From positions 1 to 64,000 of the forward strand of contig NZ_JPFU01000005.1 of NCBI RefSeq assembly GCF_000722695.1: DNA of 64,000 nt. The letters run 5' to 3'. Numbering within the stretch: position 1 is the first letter of the stretch; every line of letters begins with the position of its first letter. This DNA comes from Streptococcus mitis. GTDB lineage: Bacteria; Bacillota; Bacilli; Lactobacillales; Streptococcaceae. The notes beneath the pieces are model-generated. The model worked only from the letters and a program-made list of their open reading frames with translations. It did no database searches and was not told the DNA's origin. Position numbers and translations under genes: made by a program. Positions 35,223-46,035 of this stretch are shown here, piece by piece.

Positions 35223-37874
35223 ATGTCTAAAGAACTTTCACCTAAATACAATCCAGCCGAGGTTGAGGCTGGACGTTACCAAAAATGGCTTGATGCGGAT
35301 GTTTTCAAGCCTTCAGGCGATAAAAAGGCTAAGCCTTATTCAATCGTAATTCCACCACCAAATGTAACTGGTAAGCTTCACCTTGGTCACGCTTGGGATA
35401 CAACGTTGCAGGATATCATCATCCGTCAAAAACGCATGCAAGGTTTTGATACGCTTTGGCTTCCAGGGATGGACCATGCGGGGATTGCGACTCAAGCTAA
35501 GGTTGAGGAGCGCTTGCGTGGTGAGGGCATCAGCCGTTATGACTTGGGGCGTGAAAAATTCCTAGAGAAAGTCTGGGAATGGAAGGACGAGTATGCCACT
35601 ACTATCAAGGAACAATGGGGCAAGATGGGGCTCTCTGTAGACTATTCTCGTGAGCGTTTCACTCTTGACGAAGGTTTGTCAAAAGCCGTTCGCAAGGTCT
35701 TTGTGGACCTTTACAAGAAAGGCTGGATCTACCGTGGTGAGTTTATCATCAACTGGGACCCAGCAGCTCGCACAGCTCTTTCTGATATCGAGGTCATCCA
35801 CAAGGATGTCGAAGGTGCCTTCTACCACATGAACTACATGTTAGAAGACGGCTCATGCGCCCTTGAAGTTGCGACAACTCGTCCTGAGACCATGTTTGGG
35901 GACGTTGCGGTTGCGGTCAATCCAGAAGACCCACGCTACAAGGACTTGATTGGTAAAAACGTCATCCTTCCAATCGCTAATAAATTGATTCCAATCGTTG
36001 GAGACGAACACGCGGATCCTGAGTTTGGTACTGGTGTCGTGAAAATCACGCCTGCCCACGATCCAAACGACTTCTTGGTTGGTCAACGCCATAACTTGCC
36101 ACAAGTCAACGTCATGAACGACGACGGAACTATGAATGATTTGGCCTTCGAATTTGCAGGTATGGATCGTTTTGAAGCTCGTAAGGCAGTTGTTGCCAAG
36201 TTGGAAGAAATCGGTGCCCTCGTCAAAATCGAAAAACGTATCCACAGTGTTGGTCACTCAGAGCGTACAGGTGTTGTAGTTGAGCCACGCTTGTCTACTC
36301 AATGGTTCGTCAAGATGGACCAATTGGCCAAAAATGCTATTGCCAACCAAGACACAGAGGACAAGGTTGAATTCTACCCACCTCGTTTCAATGATACTTT
36401 CCTTCAATGGATGGAAAATGTTCACGATTGGGTTATCTCTCGTCAGCTCTGGTGGGGTCACCAAATCCCTGCTTGGTACAATGCTGAGGGTGAAATGTAC
36501 GTCGGTGAAGAAGCTCCAGAAGGTGACGGATGGACCCAGGACGAAGACGTATTGGATACATGGTTCAGTTCTGCCCTTTGGCCATTCTCAACCATGGGCT
36601 GGCCTGATGTCGACTCAGAAGACTTCAAACGTTACTTCCCAACTTCAACCTTAGTAACAGGTTACGACATCATCTTCTTCTGGGTGTCTCGTATGATCTT
36701 CCAATCTTTGGAATTCACAGGTCGTCAGCCATTCCAAAACGTCCTTATCCACGGTCTTATCCGTGACGAGCAAGGACGCAAGATGTCTAAGTCACTCGGT
36801 AACGGGATTGACCCGATGGATGTCATCGAGAAATACGGTGCCGATGCTCTTCGTTGGTTCCTTTCAAACGGTTCTGCACCAGGGCAAGACGTGCGCTTCT
36901 CTTACGAGAAAATGGATGCTTCATGGAACTTCATTAACAAGATCTGGAACATCTCTCGCTACATCCTCATGAACAATGAAGGTTTGACCCTTGAGCAAGC
37001 AACTGCCAATGTGGAAAAAGTGGTTAACAAGGAAGCTGGAAATGTCACAGATCGCTGGATTCTCCACAACCTCAATGAAACTATCGGAAAAGCGACGGCT
37101 AACTTTGATAAGTTTGAGTTTGGTGTGGCTGGGCACATCCTCTACAACTTCATCTGGGATGAGTTTGCGGACTGGTACGTTGAGTTGACCAAGGAAGTCC
37201 TTTATAGCGATAACGAAGAAGAGAAGGTCATCACACGTTCTGTTCTCCTTTATACTTTGGACAAGATCCTTCGTCTTCTCCACCCAATCATGCCATTCGT
37301 GACAGAGGAAATCTTTGGACAAATCTCAGAAGGCTCTATCGTTACAGCAGAATACCCAACTGTCAACCCAGCCTTTGAAGACCTTGTTGCCCACACTGGT
37401 GTCGAAAGTCTCAAAGACTTGATCCGTGCCGTTCGTAATGCGCGTGCGGAAGTAAACGTAGCACCAAGCAAGCCAATCACCATCCTTGTTAAGACAAGCG
37501 ATAGCGACTTGGAAGCCTTCTTTAACAGCAATGTCAACTACATCAAACGCTTCACAAATCCAGAACACTTGGAAATCGCATCAACTATTCCTGCACCTGA
37601 ACTGGCTATGTCAAGCGTCATCACAGGAGCAGAAATCTATCTGCCACTGGCTGACCTCCTCAATGTCGAAGAAGAACTGGCTCGTCTCGACAAGGAACTT
37701 GCTAAATGGCAAAAAGAACTGGATATGGTCGGTAAGAAGCTCTCTAACGAACGCTTCGTAGCCAACGCCAAACCAGAAGTCGTCCAAAAAGAACGCGACA
37801 AACAAGCTGATTACCAAGCTAAATACGACGCGACCGTCGCACGTATTGATGAGATGAAGAAGTTGGTTAAATAA
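35223..37874 (+). CDS. valS: Valine-tRNA ligase
   Basis: It charges tRNA-Val. The 883-residue class I synthetase shows the HIGH-type motif [16 protein letters not shown] (about 43-58), a CP1 editing domain, the KMSKS motif [11 protein letters not shown] (about 518), an anticodon-binding domain and a C-terminal coiled-coil arm. Ribosome site AAAGGAC. Its expected T-box lies 6.3 kb upstream, separated by seven genes or fragments. Readthrough from that leader or an internal promoter must drive it. The gene itself is intact. Confidence 0.98.
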   Translation: MSKELSPKYNPAEVEAGRYQKWLDADVFKPSGDKKAKPYSIVIPPPNVTGKLHLGHAWDTTLQDIIIRQKRMQGFDTLWLPGMDHAGIATQAKVEERLRGEGISRYDLGREKFLEKVWEWKDEYATTIKEQWGKMGLSVDYSRERFTLDEGLSKAVRKVFVDLYKKGWIYRGEFIINWDPAARTALSDIEVIHKDVEGAFYHMNYMLEDGSCALEVATTRPETMFGDVAVAVNPEDPRYKDLIGKNVILPIANKLIPIVGDEHADPEFGTGVVKITPAHDPNDFLVGQRHNLPQVNVMNDDGTMNDLAFEFAGMDRFEARKAVVAKLEEIGALVKIEKRIHSVGHSERTGVVVEPRLSTQWFVKMDQLAKNAIANQDTEDKVEFYPPRFNDTFLQWMENVHDWVISRQLWWGHQIPAWYNAEGEMYVGEEAPEGDGWTQDEDVLDTWFSSALWPFSTMGWPDVDSEDFKRYFPTSTLVTGYDIIFFWVSRMIFQSLEFTGRQPFQNVLIHGLIRDEQGRKMSKSLGNGIDPMDVIEKYGADALRWFLSNGSAPGQDVRFSYEKMDASWNFINKIWNISRYILMNNEGLTLEQATANVEKVVNKEAGNVTDRWILHNLNETIGKATANFDKFEFGVAGHILYNFIWDEFADWYVELTKEVLYSDNEEEKVITRSVLLYTLDKILRLLHPIMPFVTEEIFGQISEGSIVTAEYPTVNPAFEDLVAHTGVESLKDLIRAVRNARAEVNVAPSKPITILVKTSDSDLEAFFNSNVNYIKRFTNPEHLEIASTIPAPELAMSSVITGAEIYLPLADLLNVEEELARLDKELAKWQKELDMVGKKLSNERFVANAKPEVVQKERDKQADYQAKYDATVARIDEMKKLVK

Positions 37875-37926
37875 GGCTGATAATATGTGTTTTTTGGTAT
37901 TTTTTAGAAAGAGAAGAAAAATTTAA

Positions 37927-38751
37927 ATGAATTTTAAAAATATAGTAGAAATATTGACCGGTTTTATTACATACGGGATACCTGTTTTATCTTTTTTATG
38001 GCAAATAAAAAGTGATTCTTCTGCTAAAAAACAAATAGAGTCTATTGTGACTAATTATAATAACCAAAACCATTCAAATTTTGACTTTAAGGATATAAAT
38101 ATTCAAAATGGTTACATTCAAGTTAATAATCCACAGAACATAAATATAGAACTAAAGAATGAACTCAATAAACTTGAGAAGGATAGATTAGAAGACAAAA
38201 AATTTTTATCGAACAATTTATACCTAGTATCTTTTTTGATTATTTTCTTAGTTTTTATTTTCAATTTAATTATTAAGGATTGGAGTGTTCTCAAAAAAAT
38301 ATCTTCGATTTGGGAAACAAATATAATCAAAGATAATCTAGTTTTATCGTTTGATTCAACTTTGAAGCAAGTGTTATTAATGGTCTTAATCTATATTATT
38401 TTAGTCGTTATTAAGTACTTGCTAGATAAGCAAAGTCTCATCAAAACGTTAGGTTTTATATTAGCTTTCGTTTTATACTTATTTACTTATTTAGAGATTA
38501 AGGACGGCTTTATACTGCTTTTAAAATATCCTGTTATTTCATCTGATTTCTCAATGTTTATTTCATTGCTTGTAGCATTAATTGTTCTGTCCTTCTTATT
38601 CTTTAGTCTGAAAACTCTAATTGAAAGATTGTGCAGTTTGATTTTAGTATACAAGTCCAAAATAAAAACAACACTTATTAACACTATTTCTTCTATAAGT
38701 GTAGTTATTGCTCCAATATTTATTCTTGTTATAAAATTTATATTTAAATAA
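37927..38751 (+). CDS. Membrane protein of unknown function downstream of valS
   Basis: The 274-residue, AT-rich gene encodes a short N-terminal hydrophobic segment (residues 8-25) and a polar stretch with Asn-rich repeats (SNFDFKDINIQNGYIQVNN, about 57-75). A coiled region follows, then five hydrophobic spans (100-118, 140-160, 175-192, 210-232 and 252-273). No family is recognised. It lies between valS and a decayed methyltransferase, in the accessory island. Confidence 0.65.
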   Translation: MNFKNIVEILTGFITYGIPVLSFLWQIKSDSSAKKQIESIVTNYNNQNHSNFDFKDINIQNGYIQVNNPQNINIELKNELNKLEKDRLEDKKFLSNNLYLVSFLIIFLVFIFNLIIKDWSVLKKISSIWETNIIKDNLVLSFDSTLKQVLLMVLIYIILVVIKYLLDKQSLIKTLGFILAFVLYLFTYLEIKDGFILLLKYPVISSDFSMFISLLVALIVLSFLFFSLKTLIERLCSLILVYKSKIKTTLINTISSISVVIAPIFILVIKFIFK

Positions 38752-38951
38752 TAGCTACCAATTATTTTGGTGTAATATATATTGATGTATACAATAGTGA
38801 TAAACAAAAGATTGAGAAATGTAATATCAACCTTAATTGATAAAAAGAATAGTTTTTCTATTATACTACCTTTCGTATTTTTATAGAAAAATCAATGTTT
38901 TAGAAAGCAACTCACTACACAACAAACCCTCTAAGTTCGAACCGCTCTTAG
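38752..38951 (+). other. AT-rich spacer, no feature seen
   Basis: I see no intact ORF, hairpin terminator or promoter that I can defend in this stretch. Confidence 0.4.
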
Positions 38952-39150
38952 AAGTACAAGTTTGCAGCATTCTCCTCAGGTGTTGGGGAAATCGAGTTGG
39001 GATTTGAACAGACCAACGAGTTCAGAGTGGTGTATGCCAATGAATTTGATAAGTATGCGCGTCAGACTTATTAGTTCATTTATCCAGATATATCTCGATA
39101 ATCATATTATTCAATCAAAGAACATTCCAGATGAGGGCACTTTATAGTTT
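38952..39150 (+). pseudogene. Remnant of a C5 DNA cytosine methyltransferase
   Basis: One frame reads KYKFAAFSSGVGEIELGFEQ, then NEFRVVYANEFDKYARQTY before an in-frame TAG at about 39072. After a further slip, PDIS, LDNHII and KNIPDEG are legible. This is motif I (normally FAGIGGIELGFE) and motif II of Dcm-type enzymes. Only the N-terminal ~60 codons remain, with stops and shifts. It marks a lost restriction-modification system. Confidence 0.8.
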
Positions 39151-39211
39151 ATCCAGTTTCCAACCAATTTCGTGATTTAATGGTAATGAAGAAAATTGAA
39201 AGGACCTTTCT

Positions 39212-40015
39212 ATGCAAGCAACTTACAACATTGACGATCCAAACTTGTCTTATGAAGATAAACGTGACTTATGGCAGATCGGTTTTGGCCTACAGAAGGT
39301 TGATAATCTAGTACCATCAGCTTATATGGAATCTTTGGCTGAGAAACAATCTCGAGGTGAACTGACTTACGAGCAGGTTTATGAAGATGCAACGGCTTAT
39401 CATCATACCATTGATGCAAGTACGGAGGAGGCAGACTTAGTTTCTCTACGTATTGTAGAACTACTGTCTCGAAGAGGCTTTAGCTTCAGCCCTGCGACCC
39501 TACTTGCTATTCATAAGGAGTTGTTTCAAGATATATTTGAAGCTTCTATTCCGGTGGGGCAATTTCGTCAAACCAATATCACAAAGAATGAACCTGTTTT
39601 GAATAGTGAAAGTGTTGTGTACTCTGATTTCTCTATGATTCAAATGACCTTGGATTATGATTTTAATCAGGAAAGACAAGTTGAATATGCGACACTAACC
39701 CAGGCGGATATGGTTAAACAAATCCAGCGTTTTATTTCAGGAATCTGGCAGATTCATCCATTTCGTGAAGGGAACACTCGGACAGTAACGGTCTTTTTGA
39801 TTCAGTATCTTCGTGAGTTTGGTTTTGATATTGATAATACACCATTTCAGCAACATTCCAAGTATTTTCGTGATGCCTTAGTATTAGATAATGCAAAGAT
39901 TTTACAGCGACGTCCTGAGTTTTTAACAGCTTTTTTTGAAAATCTCTTGCTCGGTGGTCAAAATGATTTGTCTTCAGAAAAAATGTATCTAGATTTAGAC
40001 CTCGATTTTTCATAA
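39212..40015 (+). CDS. Fic/DOC family protein
   Basis: The 267-residue protein contains the Fic core motif HPFREGNTRT (near residue 182), with catalytic His and the Glu of the FREGN loop. The usual GNGR is GNTR, a common variant in this subfamily. Fic proteins transfer AMP or related groups to target proteins. No clear inhibitory S/TxxxE(G/N) helix was found in it, and no separate antitoxin ORF is adjacent. GAAAGGACC precedes the ATG. It is part of the accessory island. Confidence 0.87.
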   Translation: MQATYNIDDPNLSYEDKRDLWQIGFGLQKVDNLVPSAYMESLAEKQSRGELTYEQVYEDATAYHHTIDASTEEADLVSLRIVELLSRRGFSFSPATLLAIHKELFQDIFEASIPVGQFRQTNITKNEPVLNSESVVYSDFSMIQMTLDYDFNQERQVEYATLTQADMVKQIQRFISGIWQIHPFREGNTRTVTVFLIQYLREFGFDIDNTPFQQHSKYFRDALVLDNAKILQRRPEFLTAFFENLLLGGQNDLSSEKMYLDLDLDFS

Positions 40016-40252
40016 TCCTAATACTGAGTAAACATTGAATTTTATGCAAAAATGAAGTAAATATTCTAATAAGAAAACGTATATCATCAAAGTGTTAGTG
40101 TCGCTTGATAATATGCGTTTTTTTAATTTTATAGATTGCTCGTTTAAACTCTATTTATCTCGTACTTTCAGTGCTATTCGGATTTTATTTTCGTGTACAA
40201 TTTCAGACATTCTTGTTATAATCAGCCTATAGGAATCAAGGAGGTGATTGTT

Positions 40253-42931
40253 ATGGCTGTTTTTGTGTCTTTGGATGGAATTGTGGTAGAAGTACTTGAT
40301 GTCTTTTCTTCTTTTAATGGGGATAGTGAGTTTTTCTTGTGTAAACGTCTTAAAGACAAGAGTCAGTTTGTTATGGAACGCTCTCGGTTCGAGGAGATGT
40401 TCCAACTTCAAAGTAGTCACTTGACGACGCAAGAAAAATTACAATTGTTTACCTCCGTGTTTGCTGGCCGTTTTGATGTTTATGCTAAGAGTTTTATCAA
40501 TGATCAAGGGAAAATTCAGTATTTTCCTTCCTATGATTATGGTTGGAAGCAGTTGCCGCCTGAAAAACGGAGTTTCCAGACATTGACGAACTCTGTTTTA
40601 AAATCTCATTTTCGTGGGGAGATAGCCATCGGTATCTTTCCTATGCACTTAGATGATAGCTGTTATTTTTTGGTACTGGATTTGGATGAAAGAGATTGGA
40701 AAGAAGCCGGTTTAGTCATTCGAAGAATAGCCAGGGAACGCCAGATGGAAGCCCATCTAGAGATTTCTCGTTCGGGTCACGGACTCCATATTTGGTTCTT
40801 CTTTGAGGAAGCGATTCCGAGTCGAGAGGCTCGCTTGTTTGGAAAGAAACTGTTAGAACTGGCAATGCAGGAAAGTATGCAACTGTCCTTTGATTCTTTT
40901 GATCGCATGTTTCCAAATCAGGATGTTCTTCCTAAAGGTGGATTTGGTAATTTGATTGCCCTTCCTTTTCAAGGAGAAGCTTATCATCAAGGGCGAACGG
41001 TCTTTGTGGATGAACATTTTCAGCCTTATGAAGACCAATGGAGGTATCTACAAGAAATTCAGAGGGTTTCAACTGCTAAAGTGGCACTGTTAATCCAAGA
41101 GGAGTTAGGCAAGCAAGAATTGGATAAGGAGTTGAAGGTCGTCTTATCCAATATGATCCAACTTGAAAAATCGTCTGTGACACCCAAGACACTGTTTTTC
41201 TTGAAAAATATGGCTTCATTTTCTAATCCCGAATTTTATTTAAAGCAGGCTATGCGACAGCCAACCTATCAAATCCCTGAGCGAATGTATTTATTTGGAG
41301 AATCCGATCATTATTTATGGCTGCCAAGAGGCTTGCTGTATCCATTGCAAGATAAATTTAAGCAGGTATCTGTGGAAGATAGGAGAAAGGTACAAAGGTC
41401 TATTAGAGTGGAATTTAAGGGAGAGCTCACTTTTGAGCAAGAGTTAGCCCTGTCAGATATGATTTCCAAAGAAAATGGTTTACTCTATGCAGAGACTGGT
41501 TTTGGGAAGACCGTTTTAGGTACTGCTCTCATCTCTGAACGGAAGACCAAAACAATTATCCTAGTTCATAATAGGCAACTCTTAGACCAATGGCTGGATC
41601 GTTTAAACCATTTTTTAACTTTCGAAGAGGAAAAAGCTACCCGTTATACGGCATCAGGTCGTGAAAAGGTAATAGGCTATGTTGGGCAGTACGGTGGGAC
41701 TAAGAAATGGCTGAGTAAACTGGTTGATGTTGTTATGATTCAATCTCTATTTAAGTTGGAAAATAGTCAAAGTCTTTTGGATGAGTATGAGATGATGATT
41801 GTGGATGAGTGTCATCATGTCTCTGCCTTGATGTTTGAAAAAGTTGTTTCTCAGTTTAGAGGGAAGTATCTTTACGGTTTGACGGCTACGCCTGAGCGTA
41901 AGAATGGTCATGAGCCTATTGTTTTTCAGAGAATTGGTGAGATACTCCATACTGCTGATAAGAGGGAAACGGATTTTAAACGGCAATTGCAATTAAGATT
42001 CACTTCTTTTGGTCATTTGGAGATTGAAAAGACCAAAGCAAGTAATTTTATACAGCTTAGTGATTGGATTGCTACTGACTCAGTGAGGAATCAGATGATT
42101 CTCAAGGATATTCTAGACCAAGTGGCAGAAGGGCGGAATATCTTGGTTCTAGTCAATCGAATTCAACAGATAGATTTCTTTGAAAAATTATTGAAAGAGA
42201 AAGAGGTTGATGATTTTTATATTATTAGTGGCAAAACCAAAGCCCGAGAGAGAACAAGTTTACTGGAGGTATTAGAACAGCTAGATAAAGGGTTTGTATT
42301 GTTGTCAACTGGAAAATACATTGGCGAAGGTTTTGACTTGCCTCAGCTAGACACGCTTATCTTGGCAGCGCCCTTTTCTTGGAAAAATAATTTGATTCAG
42401 TATGCAGGTCGGATTCATAGAAACTACAAGGATAAGTCTTTGGTGCGGATTTTCGATTATGTGGATATTCATGTTCCTTATTTAGAAAAGATGTTTCAGA
42501 AACGACAAGTAGCTTATCGAAAGATGGATTATCGTGCCATTGAGGGTGAGGAGAAACAATTCGTTTATGTTGATAGTAGATATGAGAATGTGCTGAGAGA
42601 GGACTTGGCAGGGGAAAGACAGCAGTGTATGCTTATTTTACCTTATGTGCACCAGACAAAACTGATGAATTTTCTAAAAGAATTTAGGATTAGTCAAATT
42701 GAGATATGTATACCAGAGACGGTTGCAAATAAAGCATGGCTAGACCAGTTGAAGAGCAAGAAAATTAAAGTATCTTTTACTCAATCAAAAATAGTCACGC
42801 CTATTCTTTTGGTAAACAAGACCATTGTTTGGTATGGTGCAATGCCATTATTAGGGAAGGTAGATGAAATGACCATATTACGTTTGGAATCAGCTAATAT
42901 AGTTTCTGAACTAGTGGCAGGTTTACGATAG
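40253..42931 (+). CDS. TOTE conflict-system primase-helicase protein
   Basis: The 892-residue multidomain protein starts at ATG 40253 with a perfect AAGGAGGTGA. Residues ~100-280 form an archaeo-eukaryotic primase-like domain (metal motif FLVLDLDERDW near 140, ISRSGHGLHIWFFF near 171). A superfamily II helicase follows: Walker A ETGFGKT near 414, DECHH near 518, GLTATPERK, QYAGRIHR near 716. The C-terminal ~100 residues resemble a PLD-type nuclease unit (LLVNKTIVWYGAMPLLG), without an evident HxK motif. This layout is that of TOTE conflict systems, predicted nucleic-acid-targeting defence modules. Confidence 0.82.
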   Translation: MAVFVSLDGIVVEVLDVFSSFNGDSEFFLCKRLKDKSQFVMERSRFEEMFQLQSSHLTTQEKLQLFTSVFAGRFDVYAKSFINDQGKIQYFPSYDYGWKQLPPEKRSFQTLTNSVLKSHFRGEIAIGIFPMHLDDSCYFLVLDLDERDWKEAGLVIRRIARERQMEAHLEISRSGHGLHIWFFFEEAIPSREARLFGKKLLELAMQESMQLSFDSFDRMFPNQDVLPKGGFGNLIALPFQGEAYHQGRTVFVDEHFQPYEDQWRYLQEIQRVSTAKVALLIQEELGKQELDKELKVVLSNMIQLEKSSVTPKTLFFLKNMASFSNPEFYLKQAMRQPTYQIPERMYLFGESDHYLWLPRGLLYPLQDKFKQVSVEDRRKVQRSIRVEFKGELTFEQELALSDMISKENGLLYAETGFGKTVLGTALISERKTKTIILVHNRQLLDQWLDRLNHFLTFEEEKATRYTASGREKVIGYVGQYGGTKKWLSKLVDVVMIQSLFKLENSQSLLDEYEMMIVDECHHVSALMFEKVVSQFRGKYLYGLTATPERKNGHEPIVFQRIGEILHTADKRETDFKRQLQLRFTSFGHLEIEKTKASNFIQLSDWIATDSVRNQMILKDILDQVAEGRNILVLVNRIQQIDFFEKLLKEKEVDDFYIISGKTKARERTSLLEVLEQLDKGFVLLSTGKYIGEGFDLPQLDTLILAAPFSWKNNLIQYAGRIHRNYKDKSLVRIFDYVDIHVPYLEKMFQKRQVAYRKMDYRAIEGEEKQFVYVDSRYENVLREDLAGERQQCMLILPYVHQTKLMNFLKEFRISQIEICIPETVANKAWLDQLKSKKIKVSFTQSKIVTPILLVNKTIVWYGAMPLLGKVDEMTILRLESANIVSELVAGLR

Positions 42932-42956
42932 AGAAAATTTTTAAAAATTTCTATGT

Positions 42957-43130
42957 ATGATTTTCATTTTGAAAGAACGAGAAGTCTTGACAGGTCAACG
43001 ACTCAATGAACTGGAAATCAACGGTATTCGTTTGACTAAGTTTAAAAATGGAGAAATCGGGATTGAATTCATCTGGATTGATATTGAAAATCCACCTAGC
43101 GATACCATCGGATGGGTAGCAAAGAAATAA
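42957..43130 (+). CDS. 57-residue ORF, possibly the tail of a lost gene
   Basis: An ORF from ATG 42957 to TAA 43130 encodes a folded-looking, codon-normal sequence (LTGQRLNELEINGIRLTKFK and DIENPPSDTIGWVAKK). There is no Shine-Dalgarno before it, so it may be a C-terminal remnant of a longer gene cut by the TOTE insertion. I do not recognise the family. Confidence 0.5.
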   Translation: MIFILKEREVLTGQRLNELEINGIRLTKFKNGEIGIEFIWIDIENPPSDTIGWVAKK

Positions 43131-43152
43131 AAAGTTCGTTTTAGACTAATTT

Positions 43153-43177
43153 CCACTTCGGCAAGGCAAGTGGAAGT
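43153..43177. terminator. Hairpin downstream of the small ORF
   Basis: TTCCACTT (43153-43160) and AAGTGGAA (43170-43177) pair perfectly around CGGCAAGGC. The T-run after it is weak. Confidence 0.5.
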
Positions 43178-43230
43178 TACTTTGAGAAGTTAGCCAATAA
43201 AAAGTCCTATCACTTTCTCCCCCTTAACCT

Positions 43231-43259
43231 TTGACTATTCCACAAAATTATCGTAAAAT
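43231..43259 (+). promoter_or_regulatory. rpoE promoter
   Basis: TTGACT (43231-43236), 17 bases, TAAAAT (43254-43259). Confidence 0.78.
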
Positions 43260-43331
43260 AAAGAGTAAATGATAAAATGAGGTCAGAGTCTGTTCGCTCT
43301 GGCGATAGTAGTATAAATGAGGAGAAACGCT

Positions 43332-43919
43332 TTGGAATTAGAAGTATTTGCTGGGCAAGAAAAAAGTGAACTATCTATGATTGAGGTAGCGCGTGCTATC
43401 TTGGAACTTCGTGGTCGCGATCATGAGATGCATTTTAGCGATCTTGTAAACGAAATTCAAAATTACCTTGGAACATCAAACAGCGATATCCGTGAAGCCT
43501 TGCCTTTGTTCTACACAGAGTTGAACTTTGACGGTAGCTTCATCTCACTTGGAGACAACAAATGGGGGCTTCGTTCATGGTATGGTGTGGACGAAATCGA
43601 CGAAGAAATTATCGCTCTTGAAGAAAATGATGACGATGAAGTAGCACCAAAAGCTAAGAAAAAACGCGTCAATGCCTTCATGGATGGTGATTCAGATGCT
43701 ATTGACTACAATACAGATGATCCAGAAGACGAAGACGCATACGAAGCAGATCCAGCTCTTTCATATGATGATGAAAATCCAGATGATGAGAAAAACGAAG
43801 TGGAAGCTTACGATGCAGAAATCAACGAAATCGCTCCTGATGACTTGGGTGAAGACGTGGATCTCAACGAAGAAGACGACGAGTTTTCAGATGATGATAC
43901 TGAAAACATCGAGGAATAA
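43332..43919 (+). CDS. rpoE: DNA-directed RNA polymerase delta subunit
   Basis: The delta subunit improves promoter selectivity and recycling of RNA polymerase in Firmicutes. The 195-residue protein has the folded N-terminal HARE-HTH domain ([20 protein letters not shown]) and a very acidic disordered C-terminus (runs of D/E from residue ~95). The start is TTG 43332 with GAGGAG 9 bases upstream; the ATG at 43317 overlaps that site. It precedes pyrG, as in most Firmicutes. Confidence 0.95.
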   Translation: MELEVFAGQEKSELSMIEVARAILELRGRDHEMHFSDLVNEIQNYLGTSNSDIREALPLFYTELNFDGSFISLGDNKWGLRSWYGVDEIDEEIIALEENDDDEVAPKAKKKRVNAFMDGDSDAIDYNTDDPEDEDAYEADPALSYDDENPDDEKNEVEAYDAEINEIAPDDLGEDVDLNEEDDEFSDDDTENIEE

Positions 43920-43929
43920 AAGTTAGCTA

Positions 43930-43958
43930 TTGACAATTATCCTATTTTTAGGTATCAT
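43930..43958 (+). promoter_or_regulatory. pyrG promoter
   Basis: Perfect TTGACA (43930-43935), 17 bases, TATCAT (43953-43958). The first likely transcribed bases are GGGC at 43966-43969. Confidence 0.85.
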
Positions 43959-43965
43959 ATTGTTT

Positions 43966-44018
43966 GGGCACCTCTTTTAGAGGTCGGGGCTCCCTAGTTC
44001 TTAGGGAGCTATTTTTGT
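43966..44018 (+). promoter_or_regulatory. pyrG leader with CTP-responsive attenuator
   Basis: The transcript would begin GGGCACCTC. A terminator stem (GGCTCCCTA 43988 / TAGGGAGCT 44002, T5) follows within 25 bases. In Bacillus subtilis pyrG, low CTP causes stuttering at GGG; the extra G residues pair with the pyrimidine-rich left arm and prevent termination. The same ingredients, a GGGC start and a CTCCC-containing left arm, are present here. Confidence 0.75.
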
Positions 44019-44046
44019 TTTTTCAAGAAGTTATCTTCTTGTGTTT

Positions 44047-44200
44047 TATACTCAATGAAAATCAAAGAGCAAACTAGGAAACTAGCCGCAGGTTGCTCAA
44101 AACACTGTTTTGAGGTTGTAGATAAGACTGACAAAGTCAGGAACACATATCTACGGCAAGGCGACGTTGACGCGGTTTGAAGAGATTTTCGAAGAGTATT
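44047..44200 (+). repeat. BOX element (boxA-boxB-boxC), plus orientation
   Basis: It begins TATACTCAATGAAAATCAAA and ends GAGATTTTCGAAGAGTATT, with GCCGCAGGTTGCTC, GAGGTTGTAGATAAGACTG and CGGCAAGGCGACGTTGACGC inside. These are the standard pieces of the ~154-base pneumococcal BOX. It sits between the pyrG attenuator and the pyrG start. Confidence 0.95.
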
Positions 44201-44296
44201 GGTTGTGAATCTGGTGCAGTCGTTCCAGATTATTCTTATTAGTAGGGTCTTGTTTTCTATGTCCCCTCGTAGTTAACAAGGACTGGAGCATTTTAG

Positions 44297-45916
<1,620 letters not shown>

Positions 45917-45925
45917 CCAAATCAG

Positions 45926-45955
45926 AACCTTTGAGAAGAATCTCAGAGGTTTTTT
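45926..45955 (+). terminator. Rho-independent terminator of pyrG
   Basis: AACCTTTGAGA-AGAA-TCTCAGAGGTT forms an 11-bp stem followed by T5. Confidence 0.93.
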
Positions 45956-46035
45956 GCTAGCATATTTAGGATAAGATTTGCAAAATAAAAACATAGTGAT
46001 ATAATTAACATAACAAAAGTTAAGGAGGATTTACA

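Noticed and set aside
40151..40432. Minus-strand ORF upstream of the TOTE gene as a Fic or TOTE antitoxin
   Set aside because: It is antisense to the TOTE start and lacks a ribosome site; the sequence resembles no antitoxin.
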